DNA from: Paracoccaceae bacterium
GTDB taxonomy: Bacteria > Pseudomonadota > Alphaproteobacteria > Rhodobacterales > Rhodobacteraceae
Direction: 5' to 3'
Length of the DNA: 64,000 bases
NCBI GenBank assembly: GCA_026417295.1
Contig: JAOADN010000004.1
Span: forward strand, 1 to 64,000
Numbering within the stretch: the stretch's first letter is position 1; each line of letters opens with the position of its first letter. Of the stretch, positions 48,921 to 56,954 are shown piece by piece. Below the pieces are notes generated by a model. It had not been told where the DNA came from and did not search any database. It saw only the letters and a program-made list of their open reading frames with translations. Made by a program: the position numbers and the translations under genes.

Positions 48921-48965
48921 TTGACAGGCGGGCCGGCGCCGTGGATCGTTTGCACACAAACGATC
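48921..48965 (+). promoter_or_regulatory. Predicted promoter with operator upstream of Mo-hydroxylase/Hnr genes
   Basis: TTGACA at 48921-48926; perfect inverted repeat GATCGTTTG-CACA-CAAACGATC at 48944-48965, 15 bp before the ATG. Confidence 0.6.
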
Positions 48966-48980
48966 CCGCCGACGGATTCC

Positions 48981-49820
48981 ATGCCCCTTGCCGCACCGCA
49001 GGACCTGGAAGAGGCGCTCGCCCTCGTCGCCGGCGGGGCGCGGCCCGTCGCCGGCTGCACCGACCTCTATCCCGCCCTCGGCGACCGGCCGGCGCCGTCC
49101 GATCTCGTCGACCTCACTTCCCTCGCCGCCCTGCGCGGGATCGGCCGCAGCCGCGCCGGCTGGCGGATCGGCGCCGCGACGACCTGGGCCGCGCTGGCCC
49201 GCGCGCCCCTGCCGCCCGCCTTCGACGGCCTGCGCGCCGCCGCGCGCGAGGTCGGCTCGGTGCAGGTCCAGAACGCCGGCACGCTGGGCGGCAACCTCGC
49301 CAATGCCTCGCCCGCCGCCGATGGCGTCCCGCCGCTCCTCGCCCTCGACGCCCGCGTCGTGCTCCGGGCGCGCGGCGCGACGCGCCGTCTGGCCCTCGCC
49401 GACTTCCTCCTCGGGCCGCGCCGCACCGCGCTCCGGCCCGGCGAGATCATCGCCGCGGTCGAGGTTCCCGCCCCGCCGCCCGATGCGCGCTCGGCCTTCC
49501 TCAAGCTCGGCCAGCGCCGCTACCTCGTCATCTCCGTCGCCATGGTCGCCGTCCTCGTCTGGCCCGATGCGGCCGGCCGCATCGCCGGCGCCCGCATCGC
49601 CGTCGGCGCCTGCTCGCCGGTCGCCCGGCGCCTGCCCGCGCTCGAGGCCGCACTGGCCGGCCGCCCCTGGGGCGCGTCCGGCCTGCCCGAGGACCCCGCC
49701 CACTGGGCGCCCCTCGCCCCCATCGACGACGTCCGCGGCAGCGCCGCCTACCGCGCCCATGCCGTGCCCGAACTCGTCGCCCGCGCCCTCGCCGCGGCCA
49801 TGGGGCAGAACCGTGGATAG
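48981..49820 (+). CDS. Molybdenum hydroxylase FAD-binding subunit (CoxM/XdhB-like)
   Basis: VAGCTDLYPALG, GSVQVQNAGTLGGNLANASPAADGVPPLLALDARV. Confidence 0.93.
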   Translation: MPLAAPQDLEEALALVAGGARPVAGCTDLYPALGDRPAPSDLVDLTSLAALRGIGRSRAGWRIGAATTWAALARAPLPPAFDGLRAAAREVGSVQVQNAGTLGGNLANASPAADGVPPLLALDARVVLRARGATRRLALADFLLGPRRTALRPGEIIAAVEVPAPPPDARSAFLKLGQRRYLVISVAMVAVLVWPDAAGRIAGARIAVGACSPVARRLPALEAALAGRPWGASGLPEDPAHWAPLAPIDDVRGSAAYRAHAVPELVARALAAAMGQNRG

Positions 49821-52731
49821 GGTCGCCGCGCCCGCCCTGTCCTTCCGGCTGAACGGCGCCGGCGCGTCCTGCGATCCTGCGCCCGGCGAGAGGCTCTCGC
49901 ATGTCCTGCGCGAACGGCTCGGCGCGCGCGACGTCAAGGTCGGCTGCGATGCCGGCGACTGCGGGGCCTGCACCGTGCTCGTCGACGGCGCGCCCTTCTG
50001 CGCCTGCCTCTTCCCCGCCGGAAGGGCGAAGGGCGCCACCGTCGAGACGGTCGCCGGCCTCACCGCGCGCGATCCCGTGGCGATGCGCCTGGCCGCATCC
50101 TTCCAGGATCACGGGGCGGCCCAGTGCGGCATCTGCACGCCGGGGATGATCGTCGCCGCGACGGCGCTCCTCAGGGCCGTGCCCGCCCCCGGCGCCGCGC
50201 AGGTCGAGGACGCGCTCGGCGGCGTGCTCTGCCGCTGCACCGGCTACCGGCGGATCATCGACGCGGTCCTCGCCGCCGCCGGCACGGCCCCGCCCGCCTC
50301 CCTTCATCCTGGCCCAAGTACTCCCGGGGGGTCCGGGGGGCAGGCAGCCCCCCGCCTCGCCGCGCCCGGGGGGTCCGGGGGGCAGGCAGCCCCCCGCCTC
50401 GCCGCCCCCGGGGGGTCCGGGGGGCAGGCAGCCCCCCGCCTCGCCGCCCCCGGGGGGTCCGCGGGGCAGGCAGCCCCCCGCCTCGCCATCGTCGGCCGCC
50501 CCGTGCGCCGCATCGACGGCGCGGCCAAGGTCACCGGGGCCGAGGCCTTCGGCGACGACGTGGCCCCGCCCGGCGCCCTCCTCCTGCGCGTCGTCCGCTC
50601 GCCCCATCCCCGCGCCCGCTTCGCCTTCGGCGATCTCGAGGCCTGGCGCGCCGCCCGCCCCGGCATCGCCTGCATCCTCACCGCCCGCGACGTGCCCGGC
50701 CGCAATGCCTTCGGGGTCATCCCGGCCTTCGTCGACCAGCCGGTCTTCGCCGCCGCCGAGGCGCTCTACCGCGGCGATGCCGTGGCCGCCGTCGTCGGCC
50801 GGGACGAGGTGATCCGCGCCCTCGACCTCGCCGACTTCCCGGTCAGCTGGGAACCGCTGCCCGCCCTCGCCGACACGCCCGAGGCGACCCTGCCCGATGC
50901 GCCGGTCCTCTTTCCCGACCGGCCCGGCAACGTCATGTGCCGGGGCTTCGTGCGCCGCGGCGATGCCGCCGCCGCGCTCGCCCGCGCCGCCGTCACCGCC
51001 GAGGCGACCTTCGTCACGACCTTCGTCGAACATGCCTATATCGAACCCGAGGCCGGCTTCGCGCGCCTCGAAGGCGACGTCGTCGAGGTCCATGCCTGCA
51101 CCCAGGCGCCGGTGATGGACCGCGAATCGCTCGAGGCCATCCTCGACCTGCCGCCCGGGCGCATCCGCATCGTGCCCACCGCGGTCGGCGGCGGCTTCGG
51201 ATCGAAGCTCGATCTCAGCGTCCAGCCCTTCCTCGCGCTCGCCGCCCTGCGCACCGGACAGGCCGTGCGCATGTGCTACTCGCGCAGCGAATCGATGCAG
51301 GCGACGACCAAGCGCCACCCCGCCCGCATCCGCATCCGCGCCGGGGCGGACCGCGACGGCCGGCTCTGCGGCCTGTCCTTCGAGGGCGACTTCAACACCG
51401 GCGCCTATGCCAGCTGGGGCCCGACCGTGGCCAACCGCGTGCCGGTCCATGCCTCCGGCCCCTATGTCGTCGACGACTACCTGGCGCAGACCCGCGCCAT
51501 CCACACCCACAATCCGCCCGCCGGCGCCTTCCGCGGCTTCGGCGTGCCGCAGGCGGCGGCGGCGCAGGAGACGCTCTTCGACGAGCTCGCCCTCAGGCTC
51601 GGGATGGACCCGCTCGACTTCCGCCTCCGCAACGTCCTCGAGAACGGAAGGCCCACCGTCTGCGGCCAGGTCTTCGACCAGGGCGTCGGGATCGGCGCCT
51701 GCCTGCGCGCCCTCGCCCCGGCCTGGCGCGCCGCGCGCGCCGACTGCGCCGCCTTCAACGCCGCCGCCGCCGGCCCGTTGCGCCGCGGCGCCGGTCTGGC
51801 CGCGGGCTGGTACGGCTGCGGCAATACCGTCATCCCCAATCCCTCGACGATCCGCGCCGGCGTCACCCCCGCGGGGCGCATCGTCCTGCACCAGGGCGCG
51901 ATGGACATCGGCCAGGGCGCCAATACCGTCATCGCCCAGATCTTCGCCGAGGCCCTCGGCGTTCCGCTCGAGGCCGTGACCCTCGTCGGCGGCGACACCT
52001 TCCTGACGCCCGACGCCGGCAAGACCTCGGCCTCGCGCCAGACCTTCGTCTCGGGCAATGCCGCGCGCCTCGCCGGGCTCGCGCTGCGCGCCCGGATCCT
52101 GCGCCTGGCCAATGCCGGCGAGGCCGCCGTCATCCTCCCCGGCCCGTCCGGCCTCGCCGTCATCGACGGCGCCGCCCGCCACGACCTGCCGCTCGCCGCG
52201 CTGCCGCCCGACGCGCTCGGCTACGCCCTCTCGGCCGAGGAGACCTGGGATCCCCCGACGCGGCCCCTCGACGCCGACGGCCAGGGGCAGCCCTACGCCC
52301 AGTTCGGCTACTGCGCGCAGATGGCGGTGGTCGAGGTCGATACCGCCCTCGGCACCGTCCGGCCGCTCGGCTTCACCGCCGCCCACGACGTCGGCCGCGC
52401 GATCAACCCGATGCTCGTCGAGGGCCAGGTCCAGGGCGGCATCGCCCAGGGCCTCGGCATGGCGCTGATGGAGGACTACGTGCCCGGCCGCACCGAGAAC
52501 CTGCACGACTACCTGATCCCGACCATCGGCGACATGCCGCCCGTCGAGACGATCATCATCGAGGAGCCCGACGCCCACGGCCCCTGGGGCGCCAAGGGCC
52601 TCGGCGAACATGTCCTCATCCCGACCGCCCCGGCGATCCTCAACGCCATCCGCCATGCCTGCGGGGCGCGCCTGACCGCGCTGCCCGCCACCCCCACCCG
52701 CATCCTTCAGGCCCTCGGGAGGATCCCGTGA
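49813..52731 (+). CDS. Fused [2Fe-2S] and molybdopterin-binding subunits of xanthine dehydrogenase-family hydroxylase
   Basis: GTG start overlapping previous stop; GCDAGDCGACTVLVDG, CGICTPGMI, CRCTGYRRIIDAV; then VGGGFGSKLD, GAFRGFGVPQ, MDIGQGANTVIAQI, GPWGAKGLGE; continuous ORF. Confidence 0.88.
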   Translation: MDRVAAPALSFRLNGAGASCDPAPGERLSHVLRERLGARDVKVGCDAGDCGACTVLVDGAPFCACLFPAGRAKGATVETVAGLTARDPVAMRLAASFQDHGAAQCGICTPGMIVAATALLRAVPAPGAAQVEDALGGVLCRCTGYRRIIDAVLAAAGTAPPASLHPGPSTPGGSGGQAAPRLAAPGGSGGQAAPRLAAPGGSGGQAAPRLAAPGGSAGQAAPRLAIVGRPVRRIDGAAKVTGAEAFGDDVAPPGALLLRVVRSPHPRARFAFGDLEAWRAARPGIACILTARDVPGRNAFGVIPAFVDQPVFAAAEALYRGDAVAAVVGRDEVIRALDLADFPVSWEPLPALADTPEATLPDAPVLFPDRPGNVMCRGFVRRGDAAAALARAAVTAEATFVTTFVEHAYIEPEAGFARLEGDVVEVHACTQAPVMDRESLEAILDLPPGRIRIVPTAVGGGFGSKLDLSVQPFLALAALRTGQAVRMCYSRSESMQATTKRHPARIRIRAGADRDGRLCGLSFEGDFNTGAYASWGPTVANRVPVHASGPYVVDDYLAQTRAIHTHNPPAGAFRGFGVPQAAAAQETLFDELALRLGMDPLDFRLRNVLENGRPTVCGQVFDQGVGIGACLRALAPAWRAARADCAAFNAAAAGPLRRGAGLAAGWYGCGNTVIPNPSTIRAGVTPAGRIVLHQGAMDIGQGANTVIAQIFAEALGVPLEAVTLVGGDTFLTPDAGKTSASRQTFVSGNAARLAGLALRARILRLANAGEAAVILPGPSGLAVIDGAARHDLPLAALPPDALGYALSAEETWDPPTRPLDADGQGQPYAQFGYCAQMAVVEVDTALGTVRPLGFTAAHDVGRAINPMLVEGQVQGGIAQGLGMALMEDYVPGRTENLHDYLIPTIGDMPPVETIIIEEPDAHGPWGAKGLGEHVLIPTAPAILNAIRHACGARLTALPATPTRILQALGRIP
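50297..50490. repeat. Intergenic hairpin repeat element, copy B, expanded to four tandem 42-bp units inside the ORF
   Basis: Head CCTCCCTTCATCCTGGCCCAAGTACTC then units starting at 50323, 50365, 50407, 50449: CCCGGGGGGTCCGGGGGGCAGGCAGCCCCCCGCCTCGCCGC(G/C). Confidence 0.93.
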
Positions 52732-54179
52732 CCGGGGACACCCGCATCCGCCCCGAGGACAAGATCCGCTGCGATGCCTGCCCCGTCCTGTGCTACATCG
52801 CCGAGGGCCGCGCCGGCGCCTGCGACCGCTACGCCAACCGCGGCGGCCGGCTCGTCCGCCTCGATCCCCTGACCGTGATCGAGGCCAGCGCCGCCCGCGG
52901 CGGCGCCGCCGTCCCCTTCCTCGACGGCTCCGCCGGCGGCGGCGAATGGGATGGCGACATCCTGCGCGCCGGCCGTCCCTTCGTCACCGCGGTCGGCGCC
53001 GGCACGACCTACCCAGACTACAAGCCCGCCCCCTTCATCGTCAGCCAGCAGGTCGATGGCGTCGACATGGTCACCGTCGTCACCGAGGGCATCTTCAGCT
53101 ACTGCGGCGCCAAGGTGAAGATCGACACCGACCGCCACATCGGCCCCGAACGCGCCCAGGTCAGGGTCGATGGCGAGCCCATCGGCCATGTCATGACCGG
53201 CGAATACGGCTCGCGCATGCTCTCGCTCGGCGGCGTCGAACACCTGACCGGCGGCACGAAGAAGGAGGGCCGCGTCACCTGCGACGCGCTGCTGCGCCTG
53301 CTCAACCGCGAGCCCGTCGAGATGACGGTGGACGAGGGCGAGACGCTCGTCCTCCAGGCCGGGCGCGCGCCGGTCATCGGCGGCCAGGAGGAACGGCTGA
53401 TGCGGGTGGGCTGCGGCTCGGCCACGATCGGCATGTTCGCCGCCGAATGGGTCGGACATGCCGACGAGGTGGTGGTGGTCGACGACCACATCACCGGCGT
53501 GCTCAGCGAACACCAGGCCGGCCGCATGCTCGACGTGCCCCCCACCGGCATCCGCATCGCCGGCCACCGCTCCACCCCGGGGCGCTACTTCCGCGTCGCC
53601 CGGCCCGGCCCGGGCTGGGGCGGCACCGACATCACCGATCCGCTGACCATCCTGAAACCCTTCGATCCCCGCGTCGCCTGGCCCGGCCTGCGGCTCCTCA
53701 TGATCTCCACGACGGGCGAGCAATGGGCCTATTACGAGCTCGACGAGTCCCTCGTCCCGCGCCCGGCCGAGGCCCCCGACGCGCTCAGCGCCAGCGCCGC
53801 CAAGATCGGCGAGAACTGCGAACCCTCCCTCACCTCCGTCCTCTTCATGGGCGGGGCAGGGGGGTCGCTGCGCGCCGGGGTGACGACCAACCCCGTCAGG
53901 CTCACGCGCTCGGTCCGCCAGTCGCTCACCCGCGTCACCGTCGGCGGCGCCGAGGCCTATGTCTGGCCGGGCGGCGGCATCACCATCATGGCCGACGTCA
54001 CCGCGATGCCGTCGAACGCCTTCGGCCATGTCCCCACGCCGGCCCTCGTCGCCCCGATCGAGTTCACCCTGCGGCTTGCGGACTATGCCGCGCTCGGCGG
54101 CCACATGGCCCAGGTCCGCCGGCTCGAGGACGTGCTCGCCACGGGGGTGCGCCGCGTCGGCCCGGGCGGTGCGCCGTGA
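52728..54179 (+). CDS. hnr: 6-hydroxynicotinate reductase-like Fe-S flavoprotein
   Basis: GTG start; IRCDACPVLCYIAEGRAGACDRYANRGGRLVRLDP, VGAGTTYPDYKPAPFIVSQQVDGVDMVTVVTEGIFSYCGAKVKIDTDRHIG, GCGSATIGMF. Confidence 0.9.
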   Translation: MTGDTRIRPEDKIRCDACPVLCYIAEGRAGACDRYANRGGRLVRLDPLTVIEASAARGGAAVPFLDGSAGGGEWDGDILRAGRPFVTAVGAGTTYPDYKPAPFIVSQQVDGVDMVTVVTEGIFSYCGAKVKIDTDRHIGPERAQVRVDGEPIGHVMTGEYGSRMLSLGGVEHLTGGTKKEGRVTCDALLRLLNREPVEMTVDEGETLVLQAGRAPVIGGQEERLMRVGCGSATIGMFAAEWVGHADEVVVVDDHITGVLSEHQAGRMLDVPPTGIRIAGHRSTPGRYFRVARPGPGWGGTDITDPLTILKPFDPRVAWPGLRLLMISTTGEQWAYYELDESLVPRPAEAPDALSASAAKIGENCEPSLTSVLFMGGAGGSLRAGVTTNPVRLTRSVRQSLTRVTVGGAEAYVWPGGGITIMADVTAMPSNAFGHVPTPALVAPIEFTLRLADYAALGGHMAQVRRLEDVLATGVRRVGPGGAP

Positions 54180-55021
54180 CCGGCCCCGTCGCGGCCCGCC
54201 TGCCCGGCGACCGGCTGCATCTCCAGCACGGGCCAATCGACCTCGTCATCGACGCCACGGGCGACCGCGCCGCCGCCTTCGCCGCGGCCTGGGCGCGCTT
54301 CCGCACGGTCCTGCCCGAACTCGTCGCCGAACTGCCCGCCCTGCGCGCACCGGCCGGCCGCCGGGCGCTTGACGGTCCGGTCGCCCGCCGGATGCTGCGC
54401 GCCGTCCTGCCCCATGCCGCGCGCGGCTTCATCACGCCGATGGCCGCCGTCGCCGGCGCCGTCGCCGACGAGATCCTCTTGGCCATGCGCGCCGCGGCCC
54501 CCCTCGCGCGGGCCTATGTCAACAACGGCGGCGACATCGCGCTCCACCTCGCGCCCGGCCAGGCCTTCCGCGCCGCCATCGCCACGCTCGCGGGCGGCGA
54601 TGCCGGGCGCATCGCGCTCGACGCGGCCGCCGGCATAGGCGGCATCGCCACTTCCGGCACCGGCGGGCGCAGCTTCACCCTCGGCATCGCCGACCAGGTC
54701 ACGGTTCTGGCCGCCGACGCCGCCGCCGCCGATGCCGCCGCCACCGTCATCGCCAACGCCGTCGATCTTCCGGGCCACCCCGCCGTCACGCGCGTCCCCG
54801 CCTCCAGCCTCCAGCCCGACAGCGATCTCGGCGACCGCCCCGTCACCGCCGGCGTCGGCCCCCTTGCCGCGCACGAGGTCGCGCGCGCCCTCGACGCCGG
54901 GGCGGAAGTCGCCGGCGACCTCGCCCGCCGCGGCCTGATCCGCGCCGCCTGCCTCATGCTGCGCGGCGAGGTCCGCCTCACCCGATGGCCGCAGCCGGCC
55001 GGAGCCCTCGCCCATGCCTGA
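54176..55021 (+). CDS. UPF0280 family (ApbE-like) protein
   Basis: GTG start; YVNNGGDIALHLAPG, GIGGIATSGTGGRSFTLGIADQVTVLAADAAAADAAATVIANAV resemble ApbE GGD/ATSG/ADA motifs. Confidence 0.85.
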   Translation: MTGPVAARLPGDRLHLQHGPIDLVIDATGDRAAAFAAAWARFRTVLPELVAELPALRAPAGRRALDGPVARRMLRAVLPHAARGFITPMAAVAGAVADEILLAMRAAAPLARAYVNNGGDIALHLAPGQAFRAAIATLAGGDAGRIALDAAAGIGGIATSGTGGRSFTLGIADQVTVLAADAAAADAAATVIANAVDLPGHPAVTRVPASSLQPDSDLGDRPVTAGVGPLAAHEVARALDAGAEVAGDLARRGLIRAACLMLRGEVRLTRWPQPAGALAHA

Positions 55022-55598
55022 CGTCGTCCTCCGCAAGATCCTGACCGTGCTCGAGGAGATCCGCCACGAGGGCGGGCCGCCCCCCGCCGTCCCGCAGCGC
55101 CGCGCCGCCTGCCTCGCGGTCGTCCGCAATCCCTTCGCCGGTCGCTACGTCGCCGACATCGCCGGCTTCATGGAGGATCTGAAACCCCTCGGCCTCGACA
55201 TGGCGCGCCGCCTTCTGGCGCTGCTCGGCGGCGATCCCGCCGCCGTCGAGGGCTACGGCAAGGGCGCCATCGTCGGCGCCGGCGGAGAGATCGAGCACGG
55301 CGCCCTCTGGCACGTCCCGGGCGGCTACGCGATGCGCGAGGCGCTCGGCGGCACCAGGGCGATCGTGCCCTCGGCCAAGAAGGTGGGCGCCCCCGGCGCG
55401 CGGCTCGACGTGCCCGTCACCCACGTCAACGCCTCCTATGTCCGCAGCCATTTCGACGCGATCGAGGTCGGCCTGCCCGACGCCCCCCGCGCCGACGAGA
55501 TCGTGCTCGCGCTGGTGATGACGACCGGCCCCCGCATCCATGCCCGCGTGGGCGGCCTCGCGGCGTCCGAAATCGAGGGCAGGGACGGGCTGCGGTGA
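55014..55598 (+). CDS. Amino acid synthesis family protein (PF06684/DUF1185), paralogue 1
   Basis: RNPFAGRYVADI, GYGKGAIVGAGGEIEHGA, VPSAKKVGAPGARLDVPVTHVNASYVRSHFDAIEV. Confidence 0.87.
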   Translation: MPDVVLRKILTVLEEIRHEGGPPPAVPQRRAACLAVVRNPFAGRYVADIAGFMEDLKPLGLDMARRLLALLGGDPAAVEGYGKGAIVGAGGEIEHGALWHVPGGYAMREALGGTRAIVPSAKKVGAPGARLDVPVTHVNASYVRSHFDAIEVGLPDAPRADEIVLALVMTTGPRIHARVGGLAASEIEGRDGLR

Positions 55599-55613
55599 CC
55601 GGGGACCTGCCCG

Positions 55614-55673
55614 CCTCTCCTGCCCGGAAATATCCCCGGGGAGAGCGCGAGAGGGGCAGGCAGCCCCTCTCGC
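55614..55673. repeat. Intergenic hairpin repeat element, copy C (divergent)
   Basis: GCGAGAGGGGC-AGGCA-GCCCCTCTCGC at 55647-55673, same AGGCA loop as copy B; preceded by CCTCTCCTGCCCGGAAATATCCCCGGGG. Confidence 0.65.
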
Positions 55674-55764
55674 CCGCCGCCCGTCGGGCAGGGGGGCGAC
55701 GGGGGGCAATCGTTAACGGAGTCTTGAGATGAATCGCAAGCCATTGATTTCATTCAGCGCAAGA

Positions 55765-55787
55765 GGGTGTCCCATCGTGGGACACCC
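55765..55787. promoter_or_regulatory. Perfect inverted repeat upstream of second DUF1185 gene
   Basis: GGGTGTCCCA-TCG-TGGGACACCC, 27 bp before ATG at 55815. Confidence 0.55.
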
Positions 55788-55814
55788 GATCCGGCCCAGC
55801 GAAGGAACCCGCCC

Positions 55815-56399
55815 ATGACCGCCGAGATCCGCAAGCTCGCCGTCTTCGTCGAGGAAACCCTGCGCGAGATGGGCCGCCCCGTCGCGCCCCCCGCGCGCAA
55901 GGCGGCCGCCGTCGCCGTCATCGCCAACCCCTTCGCCGGCCGCTACCAGGAGGACCTCTCCGACCTGATCGAGATCGGCGCCGAACTCGGCGGCCTGCTC
56001 GGGCAGAAGGCGGTGGCGGCGCTCGGCGTCGCGCCCGGCGCCGTCCACAGCTACGGCAAGGCCGCGATGGTGGGCGAGGCGGGCGAGCTCGAACACGCCG
56101 CCGCCATCCTGCATCCCCGGCTCGGCGCACCGCTGCGGCAGGCCGTCGGGACGGGGGCCGCGCTCGTGCCCTCGGCCAAGAAGATGGGCGGGCCGGGCCA
56201 GCCGCTCCTCATCCCGCTCGGCCACAAGGATGCAGCCTTCGTGCGGTCGCATTTCGACGGGATGGAGGTCTCGCTGAACGATTCCCCCCGCGCGGGCGAG
56301 ATCATGGTCGCCGTCGCCGTCACCGATTCCGGGCGTCCGCTCGCCCGCGTCGGCGGTCTCCAGGTGTCCGAGATCCGCGGCGAGGACGGGCTGCGCTGA
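55815..56399 (+). CDS. Amino acid synthesis family protein (PF06684/DUF1185), paralogue 2
   Basis: ANPFAGRYQEDLSDL, SYGKAAMVGEAGELEHAA, VPSAKKMGGPGQPLLIPLGHKDAAFVRSHFDGMEV; clear paralogue of 55014-55598. Confidence 0.87.
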   Translation: MTAEIRKLAVFVEETLREMGRPVAPPARKAAAVAVIANPFAGRYQEDLSDLIEIGAELGGLLGQKAVAALGVAPGAVHSYGKAAMVGEAGELEHAAAILHPRLGAPLRQAVGTGAALVPSAKKMGGPGQPLLIPLGHKDAAFVRSHFDGMEVSLNDSPRAGEIMVAVAVTDSGRPLARVGGLQVSEIRGEDGLR

Positions 56400-56833
56400 T
56401 GCGCGACGCGCCCCCTCCGCCGGCCGCCTACCGGCTCGACGACCAGGTGGGCTACCTGCTCCGCCTCGCCGCCCAGCGCCATGCCGCGATCTTCCAGGCC
56501 CGGGCCGAGCACGGCCTGACGCCCACGCAGTTCGCCGCGCTGATGCGGCTGCGCGAACTCGGGCAGGCCTCGCAGAACGACCTCGGGCGGCGCACCGGAC
56601 TCGACGGGGCCACCGTCAAGGGCGTGGTCGGGCGGCTGACGGCCAAGGGCCTCGTCCTCTCCGCTCCCGATCCCGCCGACCGCCGGCGCAACGTGCTCAG
56701 CCTCACGGCGGCCGGCCGGCGCCTCGCCGAAGAGGCCTGCCGCTTCGGGCACGAGGTCAGCGCCGCGACGCTCGCCCCCCTCTCGCCGGCCGAGCGCGAC
56801 AGCTTCGTCGCCCTCCTGCGCCGCATGACCTGA
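56399..56833 (+). CDS. MarR family transcriptional regulator
   Basis: LTPTQFAALMRLRELGQASQNDLGRRTGLDGATVKGVVGRLTAKGLVLSAPDPADRRRNVLSLTAAGRRL; ATG overlaps upstream TGA. Confidence 0.93.
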   Translation: MRDAPPPPAAYRLDDQVGYLLRLAAQRHAAIFQARAEHGLTPTQFAALMRLRELGQASQNDLGRRTGLDGATVKGVVGRLTAKGLVLSAPDPADRRRNVLSLTAAGRRLAEEACRFGHEVSAATLAPLSPAERDSFVALLRRMT

Positions 56834-56933
56834 CCGGGCATCCGCGGCGCGCCGGCCCGTCACGCCCGTCCATCCGGGCGCGAACGCCGGCAGGCGCCGC
56901 GGCCCCGCGCCGGGTCGCCGAAGCCCGCCGGAT

Positions 56934-56954
56934 CCTGCCGGAACTTCCGGCAGG
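56934..56954. terminator. Candidate hairpin downstream of marR
   Basis: CCTGCCGGAA-C-TTCCGGCAGG perfect inverted repeat. Confidence 0.45.

Noticed and set aside
48918-48980. N-terminal extension of the FAD subunit ORF
   Set aside because: It would translate through the promoter/operator palindrome; MPLAAPQDLEEAL at 48981 is the natural start.
50323-50490. 42-bp tandem repeat considered as a CRISPR array
   Set aside because: Units are directly contiguous with no unique spacers, GC-only hairpins, and inside an ORF.
49528-52656. 1042-aa minus-strand ORF antisense to the Mo-hydroxylase
   Set aside because: Shadow frame of a well-supported CDS; no recognisable domain, and low-complexity composition.
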